A DNA stretch of 64,000 nucleotides from Rhizoclosmatium globosum (lineage: Eukaryota > Chytridiomycota > Chytridiomycetes > Chytridiales > Chytriomycetaceae). Within the stretch, counting starts at the first letter, position 1; every line of letters begins with the position of its first letter. Under the pieces are notes generated by a model. That model was not told the DNA's origin, searched no databases, and saw only the letters and a program-made list of their open reading frames with translations. This document shows positions 23,284-34,550 of this stretch, one piece after another. The position numbers and the translations under genes were made by a program. The DNA lies in NCBI GenBank assembly GCA_002104985.1, contig MCGO01000024.1, positions 186,001 to 250,000 on the forward strand, read 5' to 3'.

Positions 23284-24246
23284 TCAGTTTTTCAGTTGAG
23301 TAGATCGAGGCCCTCCAAACCGTCCTCTTCGGTAAAACCAGCATACATACACCCCACCAACCAAGCTACCAATAAATGCAAGAGCAACAACAACAATAAT
23401 TGCGATCCACGGTCCAGTGAGGGAGTTGTTTCCATCAACTTGAACAGCCACAGAAGGAGTCGGCGTCGCAAAGGCCCAACCCACAGCTCCACCAAGTCCT
23501 TGTCGCGTGCACTCAGCCGCTTGACCGTTAAGATATTGTATAATTATACTGCGGTCTGAAAATGAAGAACATGCGGCAGTTGCACAGGAATAGAGGGAAT
23601 TCGCAATCTGCGTTTCATTCTTGCAAAATTGTTGGAGAGCAGGACGAGAACACGAGGATGCACAGAAGGCAGCGTTGGTAGTGATGATTGTGATTGTGTT
23701 GAAGTGGCTGATGTGATTGAGGCTTGTGAGATTGTTTTTGAGGGAGCCGTCTGTGCCGGAACCACTGATCGAATTGTTGAAGACGAAAAGTTTGTGAGAG
23801 GAATCTGCACAGCTTGAGTGGTAGTAGTTGAACCTGGTACAGTGTTTAAACTGCTGGCACAAATCGCTGTATCGAGTTGTTTAAAGCAGGAAAGGGTCAG
23901 GGATCCGCAGTCTTGGTCGAGAACACAGGCGGCCCCACACACAGCATTGGCGCTGGTCCACGAGGCCCGCAACGGGACGACGACGCCACGACCGGTGCAC
24001 ACACATTCGGATTCAAGCCCGCGAAGCACTGGAGCCCAGTCGGACAGGATGAGTCAACGCCCGATTCGCACGTGGGTCCACAGGCGGCGTTCGCGGCGTC
24101 CCAACTTTGGCCGCAGCGAGAAGACCCTGCTCAAGTGGTGAGTCTCATGCAACCCACTGCTAAATCTTACCTGGCACGGCTACATCAGGAATTGCCGAGA
24201 CCAGCACTGCAATGTAAATGGCAACGACTGTGAAGGTGGCCATCAT
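23284..24246 (-). CDS. Single-pass membrane protein with tandem RCGxSWxxAN cysteine modules
   Basis: The start at 24246 gives a signal peptide (MMATFTVVAIYIAVLVSA). An intron follows near 24128-24171. Two copies of one extracellular module come next: RCGQSWDAANAACGPTC with CPTGLQCFAGL, then RCGASWTSANAVCGAAC with LSCFKQL. The second is reached only if one G is restored in a GGG run near 23970. After a Ser/Thr-rich stalk there is a third Cys-rich stretch (FCASSCSRPALQQFCKNE) with CFEM-like spacing, a single membrane helix (WIAIIVVVALAFIGSLVGGV) and a short basic cytosolic tail ending at 23284. It looks like a cell-surface receptor or wall sensor. The module type occurs in secreted proteins of chytrids and stramenopiles; its ligand is not known to me. 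Confidence 0.65.
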
Positions 24247-24603
24247 ATTGGGGGTTGATCTCGAAATGAGGTTTTGTGATTTGATTGGACAACAATGAAA
24301 TTGAACAGAAAAAAGAACACTCACCTCTTTCATGAATTTGGTCTAATTGTGAAGTAATTTATAGTAGAATAGGGTAACATAGTACCAGCAGCAGTATAAG
24401 TCATTTGCAACAGTCATTCAAGTTTCATGAATTATCCATGACTACTCATCTTTTTTTCTCCTTTAGACATAAAATCGTTGCGGTTCTACGTCCTTGGAAG
24501 AAAGGTGTGTAGTTCGGCCATTTGAAGTTCGGCACTCAAAACTTAAACTTTAAAAGCAAGGACGATTCTCCAAACTCAAAACACAAAACAAAAAACACTA
24601 CCA
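24247..24603. other. Divergent promoter region with GTTCGGCCA motif
   Basis: 357 bases between the divergent membrane-protein and Cys-rich genes. No ORF. It contains the GTTCGGCCA motif listed separately and an A-rich leader just before 24604. Confidence 0.5.
24512..24520 (+). promoter_or_regulatory. Shared GTTCGGCCA promoter motif, copy 1
   Basis: GTTCGGCCA begins 92 bases upstream of the ATG of the Cys-rich gene at 24604; a second partial copy (GTTCGGC) follows 13 bases later. The same nonamer lies upstream of the genes at 28068 and 60381. Confidence 0.45.
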
Positions 24604-25843
24604 ATGCAAATTACTACTGTTCTCCTTTCTCTTGCCCTCACTGTCTCGGCATCGTCAAACACCCCGGATTTCAATCCAAACGGCTTCTCGCGCAGTGCAA
24701 TCGATAGCTGGATGACATGTAACAGTGGTGACACTTGCAATACGCCTGGATACAAATGTTGTGTTGCTCCCGCTGATGCAGCAAATGGAAGCGGAAAGAC
24801 GACTTGCCGCCCATCATCTGGTAACTTTACCCAACAACTATTGGCATATATTAAACTATTTTATTATTCAGACTGTACCGACTACGTTATTCCAAACAAC
24901 AACGCACCGAACCAGCAACCTGGATGGATCGCGGACTGGCAGAACTGTTCTCCAATTCATGTGCGTCACCAGATTCACATGTTGCGTGGCTCCAAACGAC
25001 TTTAACACTGGAAAAACAACATGTCGACCTTCCTATGGTGAGTTCTTGCGACGCTCAAACACCTTGCTGACGCAATACAGACTGTTACAACCCCAACTAC
25101 CAGAATACAGGTTCTACTGGTCCGTCCACAGGAAATACGAACCAAGGCTACCAGAATACGGGAACTTCTCCAACAACTCAGAGCCAAAACAGCCAGAATA
25201 CGGATTCTACCAGTCTTCAAACTGGTAACAATGGTGCACCTTCCTTTGCGTCTCAGTATGATGGCACCGACAACGCGAACCAACAAGGAGGAATGTCACG
25301 CGCATCCTCTTCCTTTATCCAAGGAGACCCGAGCACAAACGACAACAGCAATGCTGGCAATTACGACTCCTACGCTCAAGACAACTCCGTTTCTAGTTCT
25401 AGTTCCTGTGTGTATGGAGCTTGGGCATGTGGACAAGATGGTGTTACTCTCTTCCAGTGTAGCTACGTCCAAGGAAACGTCCTGTCCTGGAGACAACACT
25501 CACAGTGTCAGCAAGGATTGATTTGCAGCAACAAGAGTGGAGCTGGTGGAAATGGATTCGTTGGCTGTGATTACCCGAATGGTGGCGCGTCTTCTGGACA
25601 GATTGGTCAGACGAACCAAGGAAACCAAGGCCAGCAGAATAACAATGGAACAACCAAGGGCAACAACAAAGTGGCTCTGGGTCTTGCAAATATGGTGATT
25701 ACACCTGTGGACAAGATGGAACTACAATCTACCAGTGTAGCTACGGACAAGGCAGCGGTTTGTCTTGGATTAAATTGAGTCAGTGTGGAGGGGGATTGAG
25801 ATGTGTTGTTGGCCAGCCAGCTGGTTATGTGGGTTGTAATTGA
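24604..25843 (+). CDS. Secreted mosaic cysteine-rich protein 2 (two CC modules, two CBM19-like modules)
   Basis: Signal peptide MQITTVLLSLALTVSAS. CC module 1 is SWMTCNSGDTCNTPGYKCC with GKTTCRPSS, followed by a phase-1 intron at about 24822-24872. CC module 2 is IADWQNCS with TTCRPSY, interrupted by one indel near 24960, and again followed by an intron (about 25039-25080). A long Asn/Gln/Ser/Thr-rich linker leads to two CBM19-like modules: CVYGAWACGQDGVTLFQC with FVGC, and CKYGDYTCGQDGTTIYQC with YVGC. A frame change near 25680 separates the two. The stop is TGA 25841-25843. The two module types and the conserved intron after each TCRPS block show exon-wise assembly. CBM19 binds chitin, so chitin binding at the cell wall is the best guess. 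Confidence 0.7.
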
Positions 25844-26058
25844 GTTTGTGCATGATTCAAATACATTAAATCATGAATTAAATCATACTTCACCGCTCAC
25901 ATGTGTCCTTTGACTTATCTTTCTTGGTGAGTTGAATTCGTAAAGAGTGCTGATTGGAAGCAAGAAAGATGAGAAGCAATATCACAGAGAGGTACTACAG
26001 TTTATAAGAGGTATATAACGACAAAATGTCATATAAACGAGAGAGATTTGTATGAAGT

Positions 26059-27719
26059 TTAACAATTATAGTCAGTGTCAGATCGTCCTGTCCATTGTTG
26101 TTGGAAGCACTGAATCAAATGAACACGATCCATATTTGGACCCAAATAGTAAGGATTTCCCGCGTGACTTGGACAGTTTTCATCGGGATCAATCGCCAAG
26201 ATACTAGCCTTCATATTCACACCCATAGACGAGAAAGTGCCTTGAACACGAGTCCTCCAGTACCAAGCCGCAACCGCCCAATTCGTATCCGGATCATTCG
26301 ACACAACATCAGGATTCGACACAATATCAGGTCTCCCCAACGCATTCGCAGCAGCCTGGTAATTGTCGAGACCCGTGAGCTGGATGTACCCGCGTCCACA
26401 GTACACTTGGTTACAGTTGTATGATTTCGTCGCGGAGAAACCGGCTGACTCGAGAGCGAGGTTTCCCATCATGAGGGCGACTTCGTTTGCGCCGGACATG
26501 GCTGTGCCTGAGAACCCGTTGATGAGGGACGCGTAGCTTGGGGATTGGGAGACGCAGGCGCCGGTTGCGGCGTAGTATTGGCTTGAGGAGAGGAAGGATT
26601 GGATTGATCCTGCAGCTTGTTGGGGCGCAGCTGGTGTTGGCTCTGGAACTGGTGCTGGAGTTGGTGAAGGGGGTGGAGGAGCTGGGGTTGGCGAAGGCGG
26701 GAGGTGGAGCTGGAGTTGGCGAAGGTGGCGGTGGAGGTACTTCCGATGTTGTTGGGGGAGGTGGGGGAGGTGCATCTGTAGTAGTAGTTGTCGTAGTGGT
26801 GGTAGTTGTGGTAGTAGTTGTAGTAGTGGTTGTAGTCGTGGTAGGATCCGTAGTTTCGGTGTTGTTGTGGTTGTTGTGGTTGTTGTGGTTGCAGTGGTGG
26901 CAGTAGTTGGAAGCCGTCAGTCGTGGCTTGAATTGAAATCGTACTAAAGATTGATGCTGTAGCTGTTGTGTTTGATGTAGTTGTGTCGATGTAACATTCA
27001 CTGCCAAGACACAAACGTCAAGACCCTGAACCAAGTTCAACAATTGATCCCGTATTCCACAAACCCAGCTGAGTAATAGAAATAGAGTTATTGTGAGAAA
27101 CTTCGATACAAGTTTGGTTGGATTGAAGAGTCGCGGACTTGGTACATCCACTTGTTATTGTCACGTTTTTGGTCACGCCAAAGTAAGGCCGCCAATCTTG
27201 CCCGATTGTCCTTGAATAGTCCCTGCCAAGCACAGAGGTTTACCGTCTAAACCCGCAACAAATCCACAGTTGAGACTGGGATTCAGGCTCAATCGGTCGT
27301 TTGGTGAAAGACCAAACAAACTGGCTACGCCATCACAACTCTCTCCTTTGTGCAAAGTATACGAAGTCGTGCAATTGACTGTTGAAACGCTATCGCTGAC
27401 GGGCTTTGGAACACACACAAGCGACGACCCTGGAATTGTGACGTTGACGTTTAAGGCACGAAACTCTGTTTGTGTCTTCACAAATAGTCAGCACAGTGCA
27501 TGATCAGGCAAATCACCACATTACCAGGCCATAACGCGCAGAAAGGGACTCGACCGTGTCCGATGGTGAGGCTGCCACTGTGTAGTTGCATTGGCTTGTT
27601 GCTTTGATATCCAGTAAATTGAATGAAGGATTGACGCTTCCCGTTACTCCATTGCTGTATCTTGCAGCTTGAATCCCTGTTCCTGCCAACGCTAGGAGGA
27701 CCAAGGGCGATGAGATCAT
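26059..27719 (-). CDS. Secreted LysM-GH19 chitinase
   Basis: Hydrolyses chitin outside the cell or in the wall. The start at 27719 gives signal peptide MISSPLVLLALAGTGIQA. LysM-like modules follow, separated by introns near 27480-27535, 27190-27240 and 27020-27080. The clearest is CTTSYTLHKGESCDGVASLF with NPSLNC. A Thr run (about 26770-26850) and a Pro/Ala-rich linker (about 26640-26760) lead to the GH19 domain at about 26062-26640. This has MMGNLALESAGF with the acid/base Glu position, YCGRGYIQLTGLDNY, NPDVVSNDPDTNWAVAAWYW and a C-terminal DTDYNC. A frame change near 26690 interrupts the linker. GH19 is common in plants and bacteria but patchy in fungi. Confidence 0.85.
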
Positions 27720-27981
27720 TGGCAGCGATTAAGGGGAACTTTTTTCATCCTGTGTGTCTGACGTTTGATTTTGTATGTGTCTGTACCTCCATGTTTAAAA
27801 TAGTTTATAATTCATTAACGCGTTTGTCTCTTCTATCTAAAAACCACGAAACAGAGACAACTCGCGAATTGTGGTTTTGCTGACAATCTCAACTAGGCAG
27901 CAGCGAATAGGTGCAACTGTTTTGAACTTCTAGTGGAGAACACAGAAGGCTGCGGTAAATCTCTGATGTTGAGCCATTGAT

Positions 27982-27990
27982 GTTCGGCCA
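27982..27990 (+). promoter_or_regulatory. Shared GTTCGGCCA promoter motif, copy 2
   Basis: GTTCGGCCAGTC, with the nonamer ending 77 bases before the ATG at 28068. The same 12-mer occurs at 60323. A TATA box follows 9 bases later. Confidence 0.5.
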
Positions 27991-27998
27991 GTCAAAAC

Positions 27999-28005
27999 TA
28001 TAAAA
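27999..28005 (+). promoter_or_regulatory. TATA box of Cys-rich gene 3
   Basis: TATAAAA, 62 bases upstream of the ATG at 28068 and just downstream of the GTTCGGCCA motif. Confidence 0.6.
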
Positions 28006-28067
28006 TGGGGCCACAGACCACAACAAACCAAATAAGCCAACAAACAACACAATCTGAAGCTACCCAA

Positions 28068-28845
28068 ATGCAATCTTTACTACTCTCCTCCTCATCCTGG
28101 CCACTGTCTCCTCTGCGGCTCCCAACTTCAACAAGCGTCGTGCAAGTCACGGTACATGCCCTAACGGCGTCTTCACATGTGGAAATTACGGACGATCTCT
28201 CTTCCAATGTGGCTATGTCGAAGGAAACATGCTCGACTTCAGATTCCACTCCGACTGCCCTCAAGGAACGGTCTGTGAAGACAGCGGCCCCAATGGTTTT
28301 GTTGGATGCAAGGAGGCAAACCGTCCTCGCGATGTGGAGCCACAAATCAACCGTCGTTACTCCGGAAACTCGTGCTCGAATGGTGCTTTCTCTTGTGGAT
28401 ACGGGGGACATTCTCTCTTCCAATGTGGGTTCGTTGATGGGAATGTGTTGGATTGGAGATTTCACTCTCAGTGTCCTCAAGGAACGCGGTGTGAAGACGA
28501 TGGACCTAATGGGTTTGTGGGATGCAAGCAATATCGCCGCTCTCGTGATGGGAATGAGGATGACGAGAACGTGATCACCACCATGATGGACATGTTCACA
28601 CTGTAACTGCTGGTGCGACTAAAGGAAAGACGGTCAAGAGGAGCCTGGCTGTGTTTGACTATCAGACTTGTCGCCGAGGTGGTGACGTTTGTGCTTCAAG
28701 CGGATTTGTGTGCTGTATCTCAAGATCATTTGGTGATTGGATTCAAGCAAAGCAACCTGCCGCCCATCAAATGGTAAGCTTGTTCAACCCGAACCGAATT
28801 TATAATTATATTAACCCAATTTTAACAGATTGTGGTAGTTATTGA
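28068..28845 (+). CDS. Secreted mosaic cysteine-rich protein 3 (two CBM19-like modules, one CC module)
   Basis: The ATG at 28068 needs one extra A in the following AA run to give MQIFTTLLLILATVSSA, a signal peptide like those of its relatives. Two near-identical CBM19-like modules follow: CPNGVFTCGNYGRSLFQC and CSNGAFSCGYGGHSLFQC, each continuing with DCPQGTVCED or QCPQGTRCEDD and ending GPNGFVGCK. A His-rich stretch near 28575 (another one-base shift) leads to a CC module, FDYQTCRRGGDVCASSGFVC. The C-terminal exon follows an intron at 28772-28829, giving ATCRPSN then DCGSY and the stop at 28845. The module order is the reverse of protein 2. Likely a chitin-binding wall protein. Confidence 0.7.
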
Positions 28846-28995
28846 TGACTCTTCGGTCTGTATTTGTTTCTTCAGCAACTGTTCTATTTAAATTAATAAA
28901 TTTAATAAATATAAATCACATCTTTGTTCTCCTTTAATTGTATTTATGCTTAAAACATCCAATACTCCTCGCACAACTTTCTTATTGGTAGTTCC

Positions 28996-29523
28996 TTACT
29001 TCTGCTCCAATCTTTCCTGAAACCCAAGAGCACTTGCGAGCCTTCGCAACAAAATACGCGGTGCATTTCCAAAAAGTGTAACATTGACGTTTGAAACCAA
29101 AAACCCGCCATTCATTTGTATTTGCGCCGCTGTCCCAGACTTCGACGAAGGCGGTTGTAATATAGACATGGATGAAGGTGAAGTTGATGCAGGGGCAGAA
29201 GAATTATCATTTCCATCAGTATTATCGTTAGATAAATCAAGAATGTTTCGAAAGTGACCACGTTTAGCGCGTTTGTTGAGACCAGCAGGATCCAGATTGT
29301 AAGGCATAAACCGCCAGATGTTTTCTGGAAGAGCAGCAATTGTAGAAGTGCGAGATTGCACGTCGACAATCACAAGGGCTGTCAAGAGGATGGTGACAAT
29401 TCCAGTGACTAGACAGACGATAATGATGGCGGGGCGGGAGAAGCGTGCAGATAATGATTGGATCCTCTTTTGTTTCTTTTGAGGGAGTTGGCGTTGTTGC
29501 TGGAAGTCGGACGAGTTATCCAT
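28996..29523 (-). CDS. Small type II membrane protein, unknown
   Basis: Intact 175-residue ORF. It has a Gln/Lys-rich cytosolic N-terminus (QQQRQLPQKKQKRIQSLSAR), one membrane helix at about residues 31-53 (AIIIVCLVTGIVTILLTALV) and a lumenal part with a Ser/Thr/Pro-rich stretch and two NVT sequons (NVNVT). No known domain. It diverges from the SAY-PHD gene with a 177-base gap. No function is offered. Confidence 0.55.
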   Translation of the reverse strand: MDNSSDFQQQRQLPQKKQKRIQSLSARFSRPAIIIVCLVTGIVTILLTALVIVDVQSRTSTIAALPENIWRFMPYNLDPAGLNKRAKRGHFRNILDLSNDNTDGNDNSSAPASTSPSSMSILQPPSSKSGTAAQIQMNGGFLVSNVNVTLFGNAPRILLRRLASALGFQERLEQK

Positions 29524-29700
29524 GTTTTTCGTTCGTTTTCAAGACTGAAGGGACTTGCAGGTTAAGACGAAAGAGTATTGCCAGAGAGTATATGTTGATG
29601 TGCTTAAATACGTTGTTGGATTGATATCTGCTAATGTTACGATGTTACGCTGTTACTTTTTCTAATTGTTTGATTTCTTTCTCCAACCCAACAACCAACG

Positions 29701-32700
29701 ATGGACACGCCCGAGACGGACACGGCCACACCGCCGCCACCGCGCAACAACGACGCCACCGCGGACAAAGACAAAGACGACAAAGACAAAGAAAAAGACG
29801 GGGCAAAAGAAGAGCCGATAAAAGTACCCAAAAAGCGCGGACGGCCTCCTCTCTCAGGCAATGCCGCCGCCGCCGCAGCAAAAAAGAAGGTGCCGAAGAT
29901 GCTCGCCGACGACGACGACGACGAGGGCGCGGGCTCGGACGAGGACCACGACCTCAACGACGAAGAGGGAAATAAAAAGATTTCAAAGGACGGCGAGCTG
30001 CTCGGCGGTTTGTCTCTCTTCTCTCTCTCTTTCTCTCTCTCTTCTTTTGGTGCTGATTGCTCAGACGCATCTAGGCCGCGTCTTTAAGGTCCGCACCTTC
30101 CGTCTTGCTAGGCACCCTACTCGCTTCTATGTCCTCACGGTATAGGTCTCTTCTTCTTCTGTAACATAACTAATAATCATTATTCCAGCTTGATATTGCT
30201 CGTGCCCTTGGCTTCAGAGACTCATACCTGCTGCATATGAAAAACCCTCAAATTAAGCGTATCTATGCCACAGACGACGACAAACAAGTGCTGGAGTCTA
30301 TAGACCTGCTCGCATCAAATTTCAGATCTAGGCCGTTGGGTATTATGGCGATTCGTACCGCCTACAAATACTTTGGGTACCAACTTCTTGTCCGTGGAAA
30401 ACCTGTGCGTGACGACTACGTGTGTCAAGGAAAAGTGGAGCCTGAAAATTGGGTCTATCCAGAGGATGAAGACGAACGAATGTCTGGTGGTTCTGATGTT
30501 GAAGATCGAGGGATTGGCGACGAACGATACCGAAAAGGCGGATCCTCCGTTAAGAGACCTGTCGAATCTATTGGATATTATGAACCTATTTATCGGGCCC
30601 CTCCATCTCTGCTGTCTGGATTGGCTTCTGTCCCTTCAGTGACACCCTCCGTCCCACCTTCTACTGCAGTAGACGGCACTGCAACCGACTCTACTGTACC
30701 AACTTCAACTGCAAACGGAACTACCCAACAGCCAGCTCAACCAAATCAACAAGATCCTCGTTCAATTCATTCCATCATCCGCTCTGCAGCTTCAGCGGCC
30801 GAATTCAACTCTCGTCTACGCGCACAAAGACGTCGCGGAAGATACCTCGATATCCACACAAATGTTGAACAAGTCCCACAACTATCGCAACCTACTCATG
30901 TTCTTGTTGAGAAACAGCTTGGAAGTAAAGAGAAGGGAATGGTTCTTGAAGTCAGCTTTGGAGATATTAGGGCGAAACCGGCGAGTAGTGAAGTGGAGGA
31001 TTGGATGGCTGTTGGATCTAAAGAAATGGATCAAGAGGGTGTCACTTTCGGAGAAGGGTACCCTGTGGCTCTTATGCTTGGACAATATCAAGCCGGATAT
31101 TCAGTGTAAGTTTTTGATTCTTTGTTGATTTCTTATGGCGGTATTGTATTGATTTTTGGGAACTATTAGCCATCGAACGCGCTTTGAACAAAGTGTGGCG
31201 CCCATTAAGTCCAATGAATCCTTCTTTGTTGATTATACGGGGAAACCATTGCTTGCTGCAGACGGTCCTGTAGCCGTTGGTGCTGTCCCAGTTGGTGCTG
31301 GACCAGGTGGTATTCCCGCCGCTGCTCAGCAGCCTTTGCAACCGCAGGCCCAACAACCACAGCGACCAGCTGCACCTACCCCAGGCTTCCAGCCTCCCCA
31401 GGCCCGACCTATGCCAGTCCGACCAGCTCCTCCTGGTGCTCCGGCTGCAGCTGGAACGCCTGCCGCTGGAGTAACTGGATCAAACGAGCATTTCAACCAG
31501 CCTGGATTCGTGCCTGCTGGAATGACGCAAGAGCAGTGGGCGATTTTGAAACCAAAGTTGACGTACTCGCAGTTGAAGGAATTGCGTGAGCAAGCTCCTG
31601 TTGTTAGCATGGGTCCGTCTGGAAAGTACAGTGTGCGTTTCACGTGTGGCTATTTGACGCGTTCAGGGAATTATTGTCAGAAACCTGTTATGGAAGCTGG
31701 TGTTATTTGTTTGTTCCACCAGAAAATGAGGGTATGTGAAAATTCTTTACATAGTGTGAAAGTTTGTTGACTTTGTGGAATAGGCTCAGGAATTGGCTGC
31801 AGCACAAGGGCTTCCGCCCCCTGAGAACCAGAGTATGCAGCAGTACGCGATTTCGCCTGCACAATTAATGCCAATGATGCCGATGGTTGGCAGCGCCATG
31901 CCATTCCATATGCAAAACCAACCTGGAATGATGACTCCTCACCAATGATGTAAACCCCATGATGCCAGCCGGCACTGCACGTCCAATCCTTCCTTCCTCT
32001 GCCCCTGCCAAAATCAGCGGCGCATCGAAACCCAAAGCAAGTAGTGGTACACCTGCCGGCGGCGGAAGCGGCGTCAACAAAAAGAAGGCTGCAAACCTTG
32101 CCGACCCAGACTGTGCAATCTGTCGTTCCGCAGAACCACCGAAGAAGAATTCGACGACGCTCCTGCACCTGTCCTTCTTCGATGTGCGGAATGTGGTCTC
32201 GGACATCACCTTGGATGCGCGGAAGTCACTGCTCCAGTGATGGTTGCAAAGTGTTTGGCACCGGGAAGTAAATGGAAGTGTGGAAACTGTAAAATGTGTG
32301 AGGTTTGTAATAAGGCGGGAGAAGATGAGACGTTGATGGTGCTTTGTGATGCTTGTGATAAAGGGTATCATACTTATTGTATGGTTCCAAAGATGGATAA
32401 GGCGCCTAGTGGTGAGATACGTTTTTGTTTGTAAACAAAGTTAGATCTAAATGGATCGGAATAGGGTCTTGGCATTGTCCTTCTTGTCGTGTTTGTCTTT
32501 CTTGCGGAACCACAGATGTTAATATGGATTGGCGTCATGTCTCAGTCCCGCCTACACATGAAGATGCCGCTGTTACTGGCAAAATTGAAATCTACGCTTG
32601 TACTTATTGTGTTAGCTGTCATAAGCGATTTGAAGGGGAGCAATTCTGTCCACTCTGTTTCCATGTGTACAATGAAGAAATGGAGGATATTGCTATGGCG

Positions 32701-33022
32701 TGCTGTGATGTCTGTGATCGGTATGTCAATCTTCTCTGCTTTATTGTATGGATTACTGAAATATATTTGTAGGTGGATTCATGTTGGTTGTGACCCAGAT
32801 CTCACTGAGTCGCGATACAAAAAGCTCGACAGCATGAATGCGAAATACACATGTGTTCTTTGTAGCGACGCTGGAAAGTTGCAGGTCTTGATGGCTAGAA
32901 CGGATAAAGCGAATCGTATGACGCAGAAGCCTAGTAAATTGATGATGTATCATGGAAAGTATTTGGTGGTGCCTCCCTTGGCGAAGCGTGCGCCAGAAAA
33001 ATCTTTGGAGGGTGGTGTGTAA
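29701..33022 (+). CDS. SAY/RSC7-type chromatin-remodelling subunit with C-terminal PHD fingers
   Basis: Nuclear protein. The N-terminus is acidic and lysine-rich with an AT-hook (PKKRGRPPL, about residue 45). The RSC7/Swp82-type domain follows across short introns: DGELLGGR, YVLTLDIARALGFRDSYL and SRPLGIMAIRTAYKYFGYQL. The middle is Pro/Ala/Gln-rich. A Cys/His block (FTCGYLTRSGNYCQKPV, about 31630-31690) precedes an extended PHD pair at about 32110-32880: CAICRSAEPP, CNKAGEDETLMVLCDACDKG, CPSCRVCLSCG and CDVCDRWIHVGCDPDL. Breaks at about 31950 and 32155 (one A missing from an AA run before EEFDDAP) look like indels. In animals SAY plus PHD defines the PHF10/SAYP subunit of PBAF, so a PBAF/RSC-like role is inferred. 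Confidence 0.75.
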
Positions 33023-33260
33023 TTGGAATTTTTATGTATTTCTTCTCGTGTTTATTCAGGTGTCTTTTGGGATGGAAGAATACACTCTCTTTCTCTGTCT
33101 TCAAATCTAGTTTTAATCGGTGTTGCGATTTTCCGATCTCTCAATCTTCGTGTTCTGCGATTTGGGGTGGTGGTGAGGCTGGTTTGGTAAGGGAATAAAA
33201 GGCCGACATTCCCTCACACAATCTTCAGAAATCATAACATACCAATCAAAGCAAAACAAG
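33023..33260. other. Intergenic, promoter of Cys-rich gene 4
   Basis: 238 bases with no ORF. An AATAAAA string near 33195, about 60 bases before the ATG, is a plausible TATA-like element. Confidence 0.4.
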
Positions 33261-34315
33261 ATGCAAGTCCTCAGAATCATTGCAATCGCAGTCATTGCGT
33301 CAATCTCCACGGCCATTCCAGTCAACAATCAACACCTGACCGCTCGTGATATTGGTCCATACCAAGACTGCACTTCTGGCGACATGTGTGCTGATGGTCC
33401 ATTTTTGGAAGCATATGCTTGTTGCGAAGTACCTGGAGGAAATGGTCGAACGGCTTGTATTCGAGCTACAGGTGAGCTCATTTCATTCAAACCCATTTTG
33501 CAAACGAGTATGAAACCAGACTAACTCTATACAAAAAAAAAAAAAAGATTGCCCTCAAAATGAAGCGTCAAGGATGCAATCTACCTGGCAAAAGATTGGT
33601 TGGCTCCGTCTTGCGATCACGGATTGGAAAACATGCCAGCCAAATGGCGTTGACACCTGTACAAACCCCAACTTTGTGTGCTGCATTGCGCCAGAAGACG
33701 CGTCTTCTGGAAAGTATACATGCCGTTCAAAGATCAGTGTTCTGTAAACAACAACTCGGGTCCAACCAACAGCATACCCAGGGTAAAACGATTACTGACT
33801 GGCAGACATGCCAGCAAGGACGCGACTCTTGTCTCAACAATAACTACGTGTGCTGTGTTGCTCAAGCTGATCTTGGGACTCGGTAAGGCTACCTGCCGCC
33901 CCAAGGACCAGTGTGGAAACACCAACGGAGGAAATAGCAACAATGGTAACAACAACGGTGGAAGTGGAAAATTGATTCCAATGTGGGAAAACTGTGGATT
34001 GACTGACACTTGTGCCAATGGATTCGTCTGTTGTGCCGCGAAGGCTGATCTTGTTGGTGGAAAGACACTTGTCGTCCATCAAATGGTGCGTGTTTCTTCT
34101 GATTTATTGATTGTATTCTTACATTTCTTCGTTTCAGATTGTGGAAACTCTTCTTGGCTTGCCAATGCACAAAGATGACTGGATGTGTGGAACTGACCGC
34201 AAGACTTGTACCATGCACTCCATCCAAGAGCAATATGTGGATTTGGGCACCAAAGAAGGAATGTGACACTGGGTTGTCCTGCTACGACGATGGAAAAGTT
34301 GTCGGTTGTCGTTGA
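33261..34315 (+). CDS. Secreted mosaic cysteine-rich protein 4, partial duplicate of protein 1
   Basis: Signal peptide MQVLRIIAIAVIASISTA. Module 1 is DCTSGDMCADG with YACC and TACIRAT, then an intron at about 33472-33547. CC modules follow: ITDWKTCQPNGVDTC with FVCCIAPEDASSGKYTC (about 33625), ITDWQTCQQGRDSCLNNNYV (about 33790) and LIPMWENCGLTDTCANGFVC (about 33970). The last CBM19-like exon has DDWMCG and ends CYDDGKVVGCR at TGA 34313-34315. Frame changes occur near 33600, 33750, 33880, 34060, 34170 and 34210. From about 33918 to the end it is nearly identical, intron included, to 21421-21812 of protein 1, so one copied or converted the other recently. Confidence 0.7.
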
Positions 34316-34550
34316 TTCTCTCTGTCTTTTATCTTATTTTGCTTCGAATGAAAACCATTATTAAATATAAATTGAGACAAGCAATCAACCTTGGATTCAA
34401 TAATTTTCCAAGGAATACATGCTTCTCTGCTTGAGTTTCTGGAATCTCGTTCTCGTAGAAGCGTTTGATTGAGTGAGATCTGTATCAATAAACTTATCAT
34501 AGGCATAAAAACGCGTTTTTTGAGTTAAAATTGCATCAGCTTTATTTTTG

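Larger units (their letters stand above)
27720..28067. other. Divergent promoter region, chitinase / Cys-rich gene 3
   Basis: 348 bases with no gene. It holds the GTTCGGCCA motif and a TATA box for the rightward gene, listed separately. Confidence 0.5.

Noticed and set aside
26538..26906. Plus-strand open frame with long Val/Gly runs
   Set aside because: Antisense shadow of the Thr/Pro-rich chitinase linker.
29637..29957. Minus-strand Ser-rich open frame
   Set aside because: Antisense of the charged N-terminus and AT-hook region of the SAY-PHD gene.
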